A program made the translations under genes and the position numbers. The notes beneath the pieces were generated by a model. The model had not been told where the DNA came from. It did not search any database and worked only from the letters and a program-made list of their open reading frames with translations. This document shows, piece by piece, positions 49,698 to 60,200 of a stretch of 64,000 bases of DNA. The stretch is from Terebella lapidaria. Taxonomy: Eukaryota > Annelida > Polychaeta > Terebellida > Terebellidae. The stretch's first letter is position 1; every line of letters begins with the position of its first letter. The stretch is from assembly GCA_949152475.1 (NCBI GenBank), contig OX424560.1:25917106-25981105 (forward strand), in the 5' to 3' direction.

Positions 49698-51891
49698 ATG
49701 CTATCCCAGTGATGTTCCCTACATTCAACGGCTGGAGAATCATGTCATGTTACCACTGATGATCGACATACTCCAGGTCTAATCCAGGTCCAAGTGACTA
49801 TTTTGATAAATGAAGTGTTAAATGAAGGGAACAGCTCGCCAGTTGGCTTATATGAGGAAAATGTCAGGGTGCGTGGAAATATTGTTCACTTTCTGATGAT
49901 AAAATAAATACATGTTCTGGTTCCAATTTGATACAAGACTGGAGGCAAATGCTCTTCTGATCTACGTTCAGGTTTTAACTAGCATGGAGAGTTTTACTTT
50001 TACCTTTGTTTTCTAACGACCATATTGAACTGGAAATAAATGCATTGAGTGTAAAACATCGTTGTGGTATACGCTAGATGTACATTTCAATTTGGCAAGT
50101 TGCCACAGAGGTGTTTGATCAACTCAAAATAATCAGGTATTTACCTTGATATCCATCTCATAACTTAAAATGATAGTCTCAATTGACTAGCCAATGTTAT
50201 ACCAAATAATGCTAATGTAATATGTTATATTTGACACCTTAATTTTAATCCAGACATGGTCATCTGTCATGTCCATGAAAGTATTCGAGCAGTGTTAGGT
50301 TTTCACAATGGTTTTAATTACTGGAAGCAAAAATCCAGATCAACTTTAATGGACAACTTACTGTAGCCAAAGCCACTCCAAGTTAGTTACGTCAAAAAGT
50401 AAAGACATTTTATTAAAACACACATGCACACTACATTTATTGAGTTTCCAAGAAATGCTCATTTACAGACAGGATGATATTCTTATTGTTTTTTCATGCA
50501 AAGAGAAAACTTCTTCATTGCTGCTGAGCTAATTCGAAGCGTCCAGTGAATGATGCATTAGTTTCCTGTCAGGTTTCTGCAAACAAACGGGACCTTGATA
50601 CCGCACGAATCCAGAACGCTGGTCGCTGGCTTTCCTTCCACAACAGAAATCGTCGACGTTGAAGTGGAGGCCAGTATTAGTGTTGAAAGTTGACTGAAAT
50701 CTTTAAAAGGGAAACGCCCAATCGTCGCCAACAAGTCTCCATTGATTCTGTCTGATGCTATAAGTATTGAAACCTCGAAGAACCAGAAACATATGCCATC
50801 ATGTCCGTAATTTGTTGAATATGACACAGAGGGATTCTTAGTATCTGTATGAAGAGAGTAGTTGAAGTAGTTGAGTGAGTAGCGTGAGTAGTTGAAGGCA
50901 TAAATATTTTTCATTCGAAAGTCAACATACATTATTGGAAAAAGTTCTGAAAAAATACACACTGATATAATAGATTCGGATACCCTTATGGTAAATAAAA
51001 ACAAATAAGAACTACATTTGAAATACTAAATGTATGACGCATATTATTTATAACATTTTCACAATTTATTTCATTGATATTCCTTGATCTGCAGTGTTGG
51101 TAAATCTTCCTTTCCTCTTTCGTAAAGTAGTTGCAATAAATTATTCCCACCAGCTCCATATTTCCCCAAACGTCCAGTGCCCATCCATTCATGCAGTTAA
51201 TGGCCAATTGATTTAGCTGTCCTCTTGTACGATTATGGCCGGCACCACATCTGTAACGACCTCTCAACGTTTCTAGCTTTCACCAAGTTTCTGTGATACA
51301 GCAATAAACCACGTGACACAAAGCCCCAACAATGTGTTTCGATGACACCCATAGAATTACGAGGTAGCAGCGAATTAACTCATCTTCTACTTGCAAGTAC
51401 ACACTAATAACGCTTGATATATTGCTTCTGTTGTAGCAGTTATCGTCCCCGTGTTGGCCAAGAGCAGTGGGTATATGCAAGAAGAAAAGGAATAATTTGA
51501 GCGTCCACTGTTCTTATCATGCAAAAAGATTTTTTTGCTGAAAGTTTTTTTTTTTTGCTGAGGTCAATCAAAGCGTCCAGTAAATGATGCATTAGTTTTT
51601 TGCTGTGCAACAAATTAATTCAACTCCTCTTGTTGTAGCAGTTATCGTACCTTTGTTGGCCCAGAGCAGTGATTACTTGCAAGAGGGAAAGGAATAATTT
51701 GAGCGTATATTGTTTTCCATGTGAATAAAGGGATGTTATTGTGCGAGCGGTGGTTACTTGGCTATCACGCACAGCTGGTTTCCAGTTGAATCCTCAATGA
51801 ATGAGTTCAATAACGTATCTTGAATTCATATCGTTTAGGCAAATACTGTGCATGGGTGTATTTTGTGTTACTACCAAGCTTGTAAAAATAG
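49698..51891. repeat. Backbone tandem unit 6 (long form, cut by gypsy element)
   Basis: Landmark CCATGCTATCCCAGTGATG at 49696. Blocks at 50370, 50520, 50600, 51175, 51560, 51730 and 51840 follow the long-unit order, including the second CAAAGCGTCCAGTAAATGATG block absent from short units. It is interrupted at 51891 by the LTR. No gene seen. Confidence 0.66.
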
Positions 51892-52400
51892 TGTAGTAAT
51901 TTTAGCGACTGTAACTCCCGTCCCTCCCGCGTACTACACATTTCCACAACAAACATTCATTCTACATGACTTACATACAGGACAGGTACATACTATACGA
52001 TCACAAGCATAAACTCCATGTAGTCATGGTTACACACACAGGTCAAACCACGCACCTGCGGCCCCACTTGTTCAGTACACTCGGCCCCGTTTACTCGGCC
52101 TTGACCTTCACATGCACTGACTTCTAAACATAGAACTTGACACACATACTCCACACATCACGTGCACAGATACAGGCATTACACGTATTGACACGAGCCG
52201 GGGAAACCCACTTTCCCGGTGACATCAGCGCATTGCAGCATACATTCAACCTATCACAACACCGCTTACACTTGGCGGGAAATTACACAGACATATGATC
52301 CCTCGGCCCCAGTTATTTGCGCAGTGGAGTAGAAGTGATCAATGTAGACGGTCGCATTGTATATTGTACCAAGAAGAACGGACGTGATCACATAAAGAAA

Positions 52401-52407
52401 TATAAAA
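52401..52407 (+). promoter_or_regulatory. LTR TATA box
   Basis: TATAAAA in the 5' LTR, conserved in the solo LTR (40774-40780) while neighbouring bases vary. It lies about 145 bp upstream of AATAAA, consistent with a U3-R-U5 layout. Confidence 0.6.
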
Positions 52408-52546
52408 GCTGATATAACGTGGATATACAAACTGTCATATATATACAAAGGACTATATTATTAGGATACTTCGACTGGGAAATCACCGACGTAGGTGTGA
52501 GCGGCCCCGATTGTGGTGTGTGTGTTAACATCGACATTATCACCAC

Positions 52547-52552
52547 AATAAA
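52547..52552 (+). promoter_or_regulatory. LTR polyadenylation signal AATAAA
   Basis: AATAAA within CACCACAATAAACAGTTTG, conserved in the solo LTR at 40923-40928. Likely near the R/U5 boundary. Confidence 0.55.
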
Positions 52553-52643
52553 CAGTTTGAATTGAACTGCCGGCTTGTTGGTCTGTAGCACAGCATCACA
52601 GACATTCGGCCTGATACGGGCCAGTGAACCGTATTCTTCACAT

Positions 52644-52661
52644 TGGCGCTGTAGACCAGGA
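52644..52661 (+). promoter_or_regulatory. Primer binding site candidate
   Basis: TGGCGCTGTAGACCAGGA starts one base after the LTR end. The leading TGG complements a tRNA 3'-CCA, and the position is right for minus-strand priming. I could not identify the tRNA. Confidence 0.6.
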
Positions 52662-52705
52662 TCTGAGCTAGTCTCGGATCTTCGACCCAGACCTGACCGG
52701 CATTG

Positions 52706-55700
52706 ATGGCATTGGCCCCGGGAGCTTCCCGCGGTGAGCCACTCGACCCCACGGATGACGAAGTGACGATCAATCCGAATCCGGCCTTCCGACCTTCCGG
52801 CCCTCGCTCAGTTGCCATGAGCGATACAGTTCCACTGTCGCAGGAGCAACAACCGTCCGGCCTTTTCGACTCCATCGGCGACCATTCGTCCCTGAGATCG
52901 TTTTCGCCGCCTACCGACCTGGTGCAGGAGTTCCTAGACGAAGACCCGCTCGCGCCGTCACATACAGTAAGTGACATTCTGCGTGCACACGCTAGAGCGT
53001 ACTCGGCCACGCCGGCTAGAGTGACCCAGAAAAGTGACTTTGCCGACATAAACTATACGCGCTCACGTCAAAGAGCGAGCGTAGATCGTGATATCGACCC
53101 AGAACAATTAGCAGTGAACGTTCGGCCGGTAACCATAGACACGTCAATGGTTACGCACCCACCAAGTAACTCTCGGATACGACAGTGGGTTTGTCAGTCT
53201 GACAATGTTCCGGAATCGACCCCGCCGAACGCTTATTCGGCCAATCGACCCCTGGCGCCGTCCATGACGCCGAGACAACACGACCCCGCGCCAGAAATGT
53301 ACTCACGCATACCGACCGAGCCTACGGTGGTAGAGTACACACGACCCAGCCAGACGGGAGCGACATCCGAAGACATCCTGGCGACGACCGCTACCCGGAT
53401 CGCGACGCCGCTACGACAACAACGACCCAGCGACACGATGACGGAATCTCGCGCCACCATGCGACAAGCGCGACCCCGACAAGCACCCTCGACATCAAGT
53501 CGCCGACCCTGCGACCACGACACGCCGACTTCCGACACACGCGCTCCCGCGCCGACCACGCACCGACCATCGCCGACTACCGGAGAACAACCGCGCTTCG
53601 ATCCGTCGCAAGATCAAGTTGTGTCTGCTCCGGCAGAAAGTGTTGTGCCAATGATCGGACCTCCGATCTCACAATCAGTCGGAAACACCAACGGATATGG
53701 TGTACCGCCAGTCGGATACCCTGGCGCAACAAGCGGTGTTCCAAATGGAGTAGCTGTCGGATACTATTCACCGCATGTCGGCTACGCGAACCCACCGCCC
53801 GGATATGGTGGCGTTCCCAGCGTGATAGCTGACACCGGCTATCGTGGTGCACAACCCGGATTAGTGTACCATGGTGTATGCCCAGATGGATCGGTATACC
53901 GATATCCACCACCGGCTGTATTCCCACCCTCAGTCGGGATACCATGGGTGACGCCTCCATACAGTCAACCGGCTCTCGCTGCACAAGTACCACACGACCC
54001 CAGTCACACGACGGCACCACCCGCCGCATCGCTCGCCGTCTCCGCGACGACAGCACCGACCGCCCCCGCTAACGCGACCCCGATCGGCCCAGATACGACG
54101 GCTCCGGCGACTTCAGCTGTTCCGACTCCGACGGCCACTGCAGCGACTACACCAGTTGCGGTGAGTGTTGACACGCCCACGCCACAGAGACTCACGTCTG
54201 AGCCCCAAACGTTGGCTACGGCTAAAATGGCTCAATGGCGTGCGACCTTCAAGGAGGGCAATCTCACTCAATACATTCGGAGTTTCGAACAATTTACCGA
54301 GGCTTTCACTTACTCCGACCTCAACAAGACAACGACCTTCCGGAGCACGCTGCGCGGTAGCGCTGAAGCGCTAGCTCTAAATATCCCGTCGCGACTCCCT
54401 GGGAAGAGTTCCGTCGCCAACTTCTAGAGGGCTGGGAACCCGAGCCCCGTCGACAGTCCAAGCGGGACGATTTTCCGTTCCTCAAGCGGGAACGAAAAGA
54501 GGACGCGGAACACTACATGGAGCGACTCCAAGCCCTGGCGGAGCAAGTGTTCGATGACGTTACGCCAACGTCGCGGCAACGAACTGTAATTGCACAATTC
54601 GTGAACGACCAACCCGACCCCATTGCCGATAAACTGTGTGCCCTCACTTTTAACAGTTATAGTGAGGCACTTACGGCCGTTCTCAAGGTAGAGAGTCGTC
54701 AGCAGAGGACAGCCAGAGATCGACATCGAGGCACACGACGTGCCGACATTTCCGCAAGCGGATACGCGGAAGACGACCCTGTTAATGAAGAACTGTCTTG
54801 TGCCATGGGACAAGTCACTCAGGGGGAAACACTAACCCCAGAGCAAATTGCGGCCTACTACGACCCCGCGGACAGTGACACTACCGGCCTACAAGGTTGC
54901 GACGAACATTCAGTGCCGACCAGCTCACGCGAGTGGGTGGCTGAAGCTTTCCAGTGCGTCCTTAGTGACGAGAATGGACTATGCGAGGACGACGACCTTC
55001 CGGAGCACGCTGCGCGGTCGCGCTGAAGCGCTAGCTCTAAATATCCCGGTCGCGACTCCCTGGGAAGAGTTCCGTCGCCAACTTCTAGAGGGCTGGGAAC
55101 CCGAGCCCCGTCGACAGTCCAAGCGGGACGATTTTCCGTTCCTCAAGCGGGAACGAAAAGAGGCCGCGGAACACTACATGGAGCGACTCCAAGCCCTGGC
55201 GGAGCAAGTGTTCGATGACGTTACGCCAACGTCGCGGCAACGAACTGTAATTGCACAATTCGTGAACGGCCAACCCGACCCCATTGCCGATAAACTGTGT
55301 GCCCTCACTTTTAACAGTTATAGTGAGGCACTTACGGCCGTTCTCAAGGTAGAGAGTCGTCAGCAGAGGACAGCCAGAGATCGACATCGAGGCACACGAC
55401 GTGCCGACATTTCCGCAAGCGGATACGCGGAAGACGACCCTGTTAATGAAGAACTGTCTTGTGCCATGGGACAAGTCACTCAGGGGGAAACACTAACCCC
55501 AGAGCAAATTGCGGCCTACTACGACCCCGCGGACAGTGACACTACCGGCCTACAAGGTTGCGACGAACATTCAGTGCCGACCAGCTCACGCGAGTGGGTG
55601 GCTGAAGCTTTCCAGTGCGTCCTTAGTGACGAGAATGGACTATGCGAGGACGACGACCTTCCGGAGCACGCTGCGCGGTCGCGCTGAAGCGCTAGCTCTA

Positions 55701-57264
55701 AATATCCCGGTCGCGACTCCCTGGGAAGAGTTCCGTCGCCAACTTCTAGAGGGCTGGGAACCCGAGCCCCGTCGACAGTCCAAGCAGGACGATTTTCCGT
55801 TCCTCAAGCGGGAACGAAAAGAGGATGCGGAACACTACATGGAGCGACTCCAAGCCCTGGCGGAGCAAGTGTTCGATGACGTTACGCCAACGTCGCGGCA
55901 ACGAACTGTAATTGCACAATTCGTGAACGGCCAACCCGACCCCATTGCCGATAAACTGTGTGCCCTCACTTTTAACAGTTATAGTGAGGCACTTACGGCC
56001 GTTCTCAAGGTAGAGAGTCGTCAGCAGAGGACAGCCAGAGATCGACATCGAGGCACACGACGTGCCGACATTTCCGCAAGCGGATACGCGGAAGACGACC
56101 CTGTTAATGAAGAACTGTCTTGTGCCATGGGACAAGTCACTCAGGGGGAAACACTAACCCCAGAGCAAATTGCGGCCTACTACGACCCCGCGGACAGTGA
56201 CACTACCGGCCTACAAGGTTGCGACGAACATTCAGTGCCGACCAGCTCACGCGAGTGGGTGGCTGAAGCTTTCCAGTGCGTCCTTAGTGACGAGAATGGA
56301 CTATGCGCGGACGACGACCTTCCGGAGCACGCTGCGCGGTCGCGCTGAAGCGCTAGCTCTAAATATCCCGGTCGCGACTCCCTGGGAAGAGTTCCGTCGC
56401 CAACTTCTAGAGGGCTGGGAACCCGAGCCCCGTCGACAGTCCAAGCGGGACGATTTTCCGTTCCTCAAGCGGGAACGAAAAGAGGACGCGGAACACTACA
56501 TGGAGCGACTCCAAGCCCTGGCGGAGCAAGTGTTCGATGACGTTACGCCAACGTCGCGGCAACGAACTGTAATTGCACAATTCGTGAACGGCCAACCCGA
56601 CCCCATTGCCGATAAACTGTGTGCCCTCACTTTTAACAGTTATAGTGAGGCACTTACGGCCGTTCTCAAGGTAGAGAGTCGTCAGCAGAGGACAGCCAGA
56701 GATCGACATCGAGGCACACGACGTTCCGACATTTCCGCAAGCGGATACGCGGAAGACGACTCTGTTAATGAAGAACTGTCTTGTGCCATGGGACAAGTCA
56801 CTCAGGGGGAAACACTAACCCCAGAGCAAATTGCGGCCTACTACGACCCCGCGGACAGTGACACTACCGGCCTACAAGGTTGCGACGAACATTCAGTGCC
56901 GACCAGCTCACGCGAGTGGGTGGCTGAAGCTTTCCAGTGCGTCCTTAGTGACGAGAATGGACTATGCGAGGAAACGGCTATCTTTTCTGTCCTGCGAACA
57001 ACGGCCCCGATGAAAGGTGATCGACCCCCGCAACCCGGACGACCCATGGTTTGCTTCTTTTGCAAGAAGCCCGGCCATCGCTGGATGCGGTGCTTTCGGC
57101 TTAAGGATGTGCTAGTACGTAACGGCATGAAACCGCTAGCATTTTGGCCTAATGGTCCCGGTACTGACAGAAGGACAGCTCAAGTGTTGTCAGTACCTAA
57201 CCAAACCGGTAAGCAAACCAAACCGGCCCCACCAACACCTCCGACCCCGTCGTCAAACCAGTAG
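52706..57264 (+). pseudogene. gag: gag of Ty3/gypsy retrotransposon, disrupted by a tandem array
   Basis: The capsid/nucleocapsid polyprotein gene. The first ATG is at 52706. The N-terminal 500 or so residues are low-complexity and Pro/Thr/Ala/Arg-rich, with a Gly-Tyr-Pro-rich stretch at about residues 328-430 (motifs such as GYGVPPVGYPG and PPPGYGG). A capsid-like region follows (MAQWRATFKEGNLTQYIRSF ... RSTLRGRAEALALNIP, EEFRRQLLEGW, ERLQALAEQVFDDV, FVNGQPDPIADKL, SYSEALTAVLKVE), as in retrotransposon gag families. It ends with a CCHC knuckle, CFFCKKPGHRWMRC (57052-57093), and a Pro/Thr-rich tail to the stop at 57262-57264. The capsid part is present four times (54332-56971). Near 54395 the first copy lacks one G, which closes that frame at 54425, and copies 1-3 each run out of frame at the junction. 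As it stands no continuous gag can be made. Confidence 0.85.
54332..56971 (+). repeat. Four tandem copies of a 661-bp gag segment
   Basis: Copies begin at ACGACCTTCCGGAGCACGCT at 54332, 54992, 55653 and 56314 (660, 661 and 661 bp apart). They are about 99% identical. Differences include GACGCGG/GCCGCGG/GATGCGG, CGGGAC/CAGGAC, GAACGACC/GAACGGCC and CGTGCCGAC/CGTTCCGAC. 661 is not a multiple of 3, so every junction shifts the frame. The 279-codon frames at 54848, 55509 and 56170 are junction readings, not genes. The single-copy parent can be inferred from the unique left (AACAAGACA) and right (GAGGAAACGGC) junctions. The cause could be replication or RT slippage, unequal recombination, or an assembly error. 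Confidence 0.93.
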
Positions 57265-60200
57265 GGGAAGGTGCTGAGGAGCAAGGGCCTTCCAGACAAC
57301 AGGACAACGTTCCCCGCTCCACACCCGCGGTTGTCACGACTACTGTACCGGTAACGACACCAATAACGACCCCGCAGCCGGCCCAGCCCACACCTCAGCT
57401 CCTTGAAGGGGTGTGTACGAAATGTCAAGCTCCGACCCCGAAACCGGCCTCTTTTCATGAAGGGGTGTCCGCACCGCGACCGCAACGGCCACCACGTGGA
57501 AACCGTCGTCCTGAAGGGGTGTCACCCCCGACCGCCAACGGCACCGGAACGGACAGCATGTCCGAGATTGAGTGGATCTCGGACGACGGAGGATTCTACG
57601 CCTTTCCGAGTGGACCGGAATCCAAACTGCCGCCTCTTCACACACTCTTCAGGCCACCGCCAGACGACCCCGAAATTCCGGCTGTCATCAACAACTCCAG
57701 CGCCACCAATCACAAATGCTGGAAGTTGCCGGTACACGTCGGAAACAAGACGATAAAGGCTGTACTCGACTCCGGAGCGCAGATCTCCCTGCTCCGACGC
57801 GATCAGCTACGTCAAGTCCCCGCCGACCAGCGACATTTGCGATCTACTTCGGCTATTATTCGTGATGTCACTGGACAGTCAAGCCCGATCGATGGACTAA
57901 TCGACCTTTCAATACAGGTCGGAACCAACCATATGGTCGTAACCTTTTGTGTGGCTGACATACATGACGACATGATTCTCGGCATGAACTTTTTCCGGCA
58001 AGCTCACGCTGTAGTGAATTACGGTGAAGGGACGATACAGGTACACAAAGAGATCCTGTTCGCACATAAAGACATTGAGGCCAATGTTGTCAGAATGGCC
58101 GTGCGACGAGCTGTCACCGTCCCCGCACGCAGCGAAGCAATAGTGGAGCTGGTCCCGACTTCCCGAGTCCGCGTTCGACAACACCCGAGGATAGTCCAGC
58201 CACTTACGACCTTTCCCGAGGAAACCGACCTCATCATGGGGAGAACACTTACGACCCTGAATCGGCAGTGCGTAAAGGTGTCGGTAGTCAATCCAGCAGA
58301 TACCGGCATTACGCTCACCCGTTCCGACCCTGTTGCCATAGCAAGCCCTGTCGAAAGTGTCGTCGGAGCTCTGCCACGACCCGGAGAGGAGCCCGACCCG
58401 GCCACGGTAGACGCCAGTCACTACCGCGACCTACCGCCACATCTACAAGAAATGGTGGATCGCGCCGGACTAGCGCCGGAACAGCATCGGCGTTGCGCCA
58501 ACCTGGTTCACCAATACCAGGACACATTCATGCACCCAGACGGCCAACTGGGACGGACCCAAGTCGTCCAGCATAGGATCGACACCGGCAACTCGGCCCC
58601 AATTCGACAACGACAGCGACGCGTCCCTCAGGCGCAGCAAAGCATCATCGACGAGGAGATCGACAAGATGCTCCGCTTGGGGTGTATTGAGCCGTCGGAT
58701 TCGCCCTGGAGCGCACAGGTCGTGCTCGTGCGAAAGAAGAACGGACAAGTACGCTTCTGTGTCGACTATCGGCTCCTGAATGATGTCACCCGCAAGGACT
58801 CGTATCCCTTGCCCAACATTCAGGACACTCATGACGCCCTGGCAGGCGCCAACTACTTCTCGGCCCTAGACCTGGCCTCCGGCTACTGGCAGGTCGAAGT
58901 CGACCCCAGCGATAGACCCAAGACTGCCTTCGCCACAAGGAAGGGACTCTATCAGTTTAAGGTCATGCCATTCGGCCTTAGCAACGCCCCGGCAACCTTC
59001 GAACGGCTTATGGAGACCATACTCCGTGGTTACTTGTGGACCCGGTGTATGTGCTATCTCGACGACGTGATAGCTTACGGCAGAACATTCGATCAGGCAC
59101 TCGCAAACCTGGAAGCGGTCCTGGATCGGATCAGATCGGCAGGCCTGAAACTTCAGCCCAAGAAGTGTGAGTTGTTCCAACGGGAAATCTTGTACTTAGG
59201 GTTCATAGTGAGCGGCCAAGGAATCCGAGTCGACCCCAACAAAGTTAAAGCCATCAGAGAATGGCCGACCCCGTGCGAGATCACCGACGTCAGGGCTTTC
59301 CTTGGTTTCGCCAACTACCACAGGCGATTCATCAAGGACTACGCTGAGATCGCTGAACCTCTCGTAGCGCTTACCCGAGGTGAATGCCACTTCACTTGGG
59401 GACCGGCCCAGCGACGAGCTTTCCAGCGACTCCGCGACGCCCTCATCAAGGCGCCCAAGCTCGCTCATCCGACCCAGAATCCGGAGGACTACTTCATCCT
59501 CGACACGGATGCAAGCGGCTTTGCTGTGGGAGGTGCCCTCTCACAAAGGGTTAACGGGAAGGAGATCCCCATCGGGTTCGCCAGCAAAACCCTTTCCCGG
59601 ACCCAGCGGAACTATTGCACCACCTATCGGGAACTACTGGCAGTAGTTGAGATGGTGCAACACTATCGGCACTACCTCTGGGGTAGGAAATTCCTCCTCC
59701 GGACCGACCATAGCTCGCTGAGGTGGCTGAAGAATTACAGCGACGCCGACGGCATGCTCGCTAGGTGGCTCGCCAAGCTACAGCAGTATGACTTTCGGAT
59801 AGAGCATCGACCCGGAAAACTACACGGTAACGCCGACGGCTTGTCACGGTGCCACAGTTTTAAACACCAAGACTGTCCCGGACGACTCGTCACACCCCCG
59901 ACCGACCCAGAAACAAGTTCCGGAGAACTTCCAGTTCGTCGGATAACTGTTGTTCCGACCCAGACAAGGGCAGACCTCCTGGACAGTGATTCGATAACAT
60001 CACCGGTCTTGCCCCAGCTAGTATCGGCACGCCAAGTTGTTCGAGTCCGTGCCTTGGACGCCACACTTGATGGACAAAAGTGGCTTTCGGACTATTCGAC
60101 CCAGGACATTGTCGCGGCACAGCAAGCCGACCCCAGCGTCGGAAAAGTGCGGCAATGGATATTAGCCGGCACCAAGCCCGACTCTCGAGAAGTCGCCCGC

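Larger units (their letters stand above)
51892..52642 (+). mobile_element. 5' LTR of Ty3/gypsy retrotransposon (751 bp)
   Basis: Starts TGTAGTAATTTTAGCGACTG and ends ATTCTTCACA (5'-TG...CA-3'). It is the same sequence as the solo LTR at 40264-41018, diverged by a few per cent. A promoter and a polyadenylation signal are recognisable inside, and a primer-binding-site candidate follows directly. The flank on the left is backbone unit 6. The matching 3' LTR is not found up to position 64000, so the element continues beyond the window. Confidence 0.93.

Noticed and set aside
52403..52560. Host promoter activity outside the LTR
   Set aside because: TATA and AATAAA are conserved with the solo LTR, so they are the retrotransposon's own signals. 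No host gene follows.
54848..56348. Separate 279-codon genes starting MRPTTTPRTVTLPAYK
   Set aside because: The start is an out-of-frame reading of the end of one gag repeat unit that then enters the true gag frame of the next. They are junction products of the 661-bp array.
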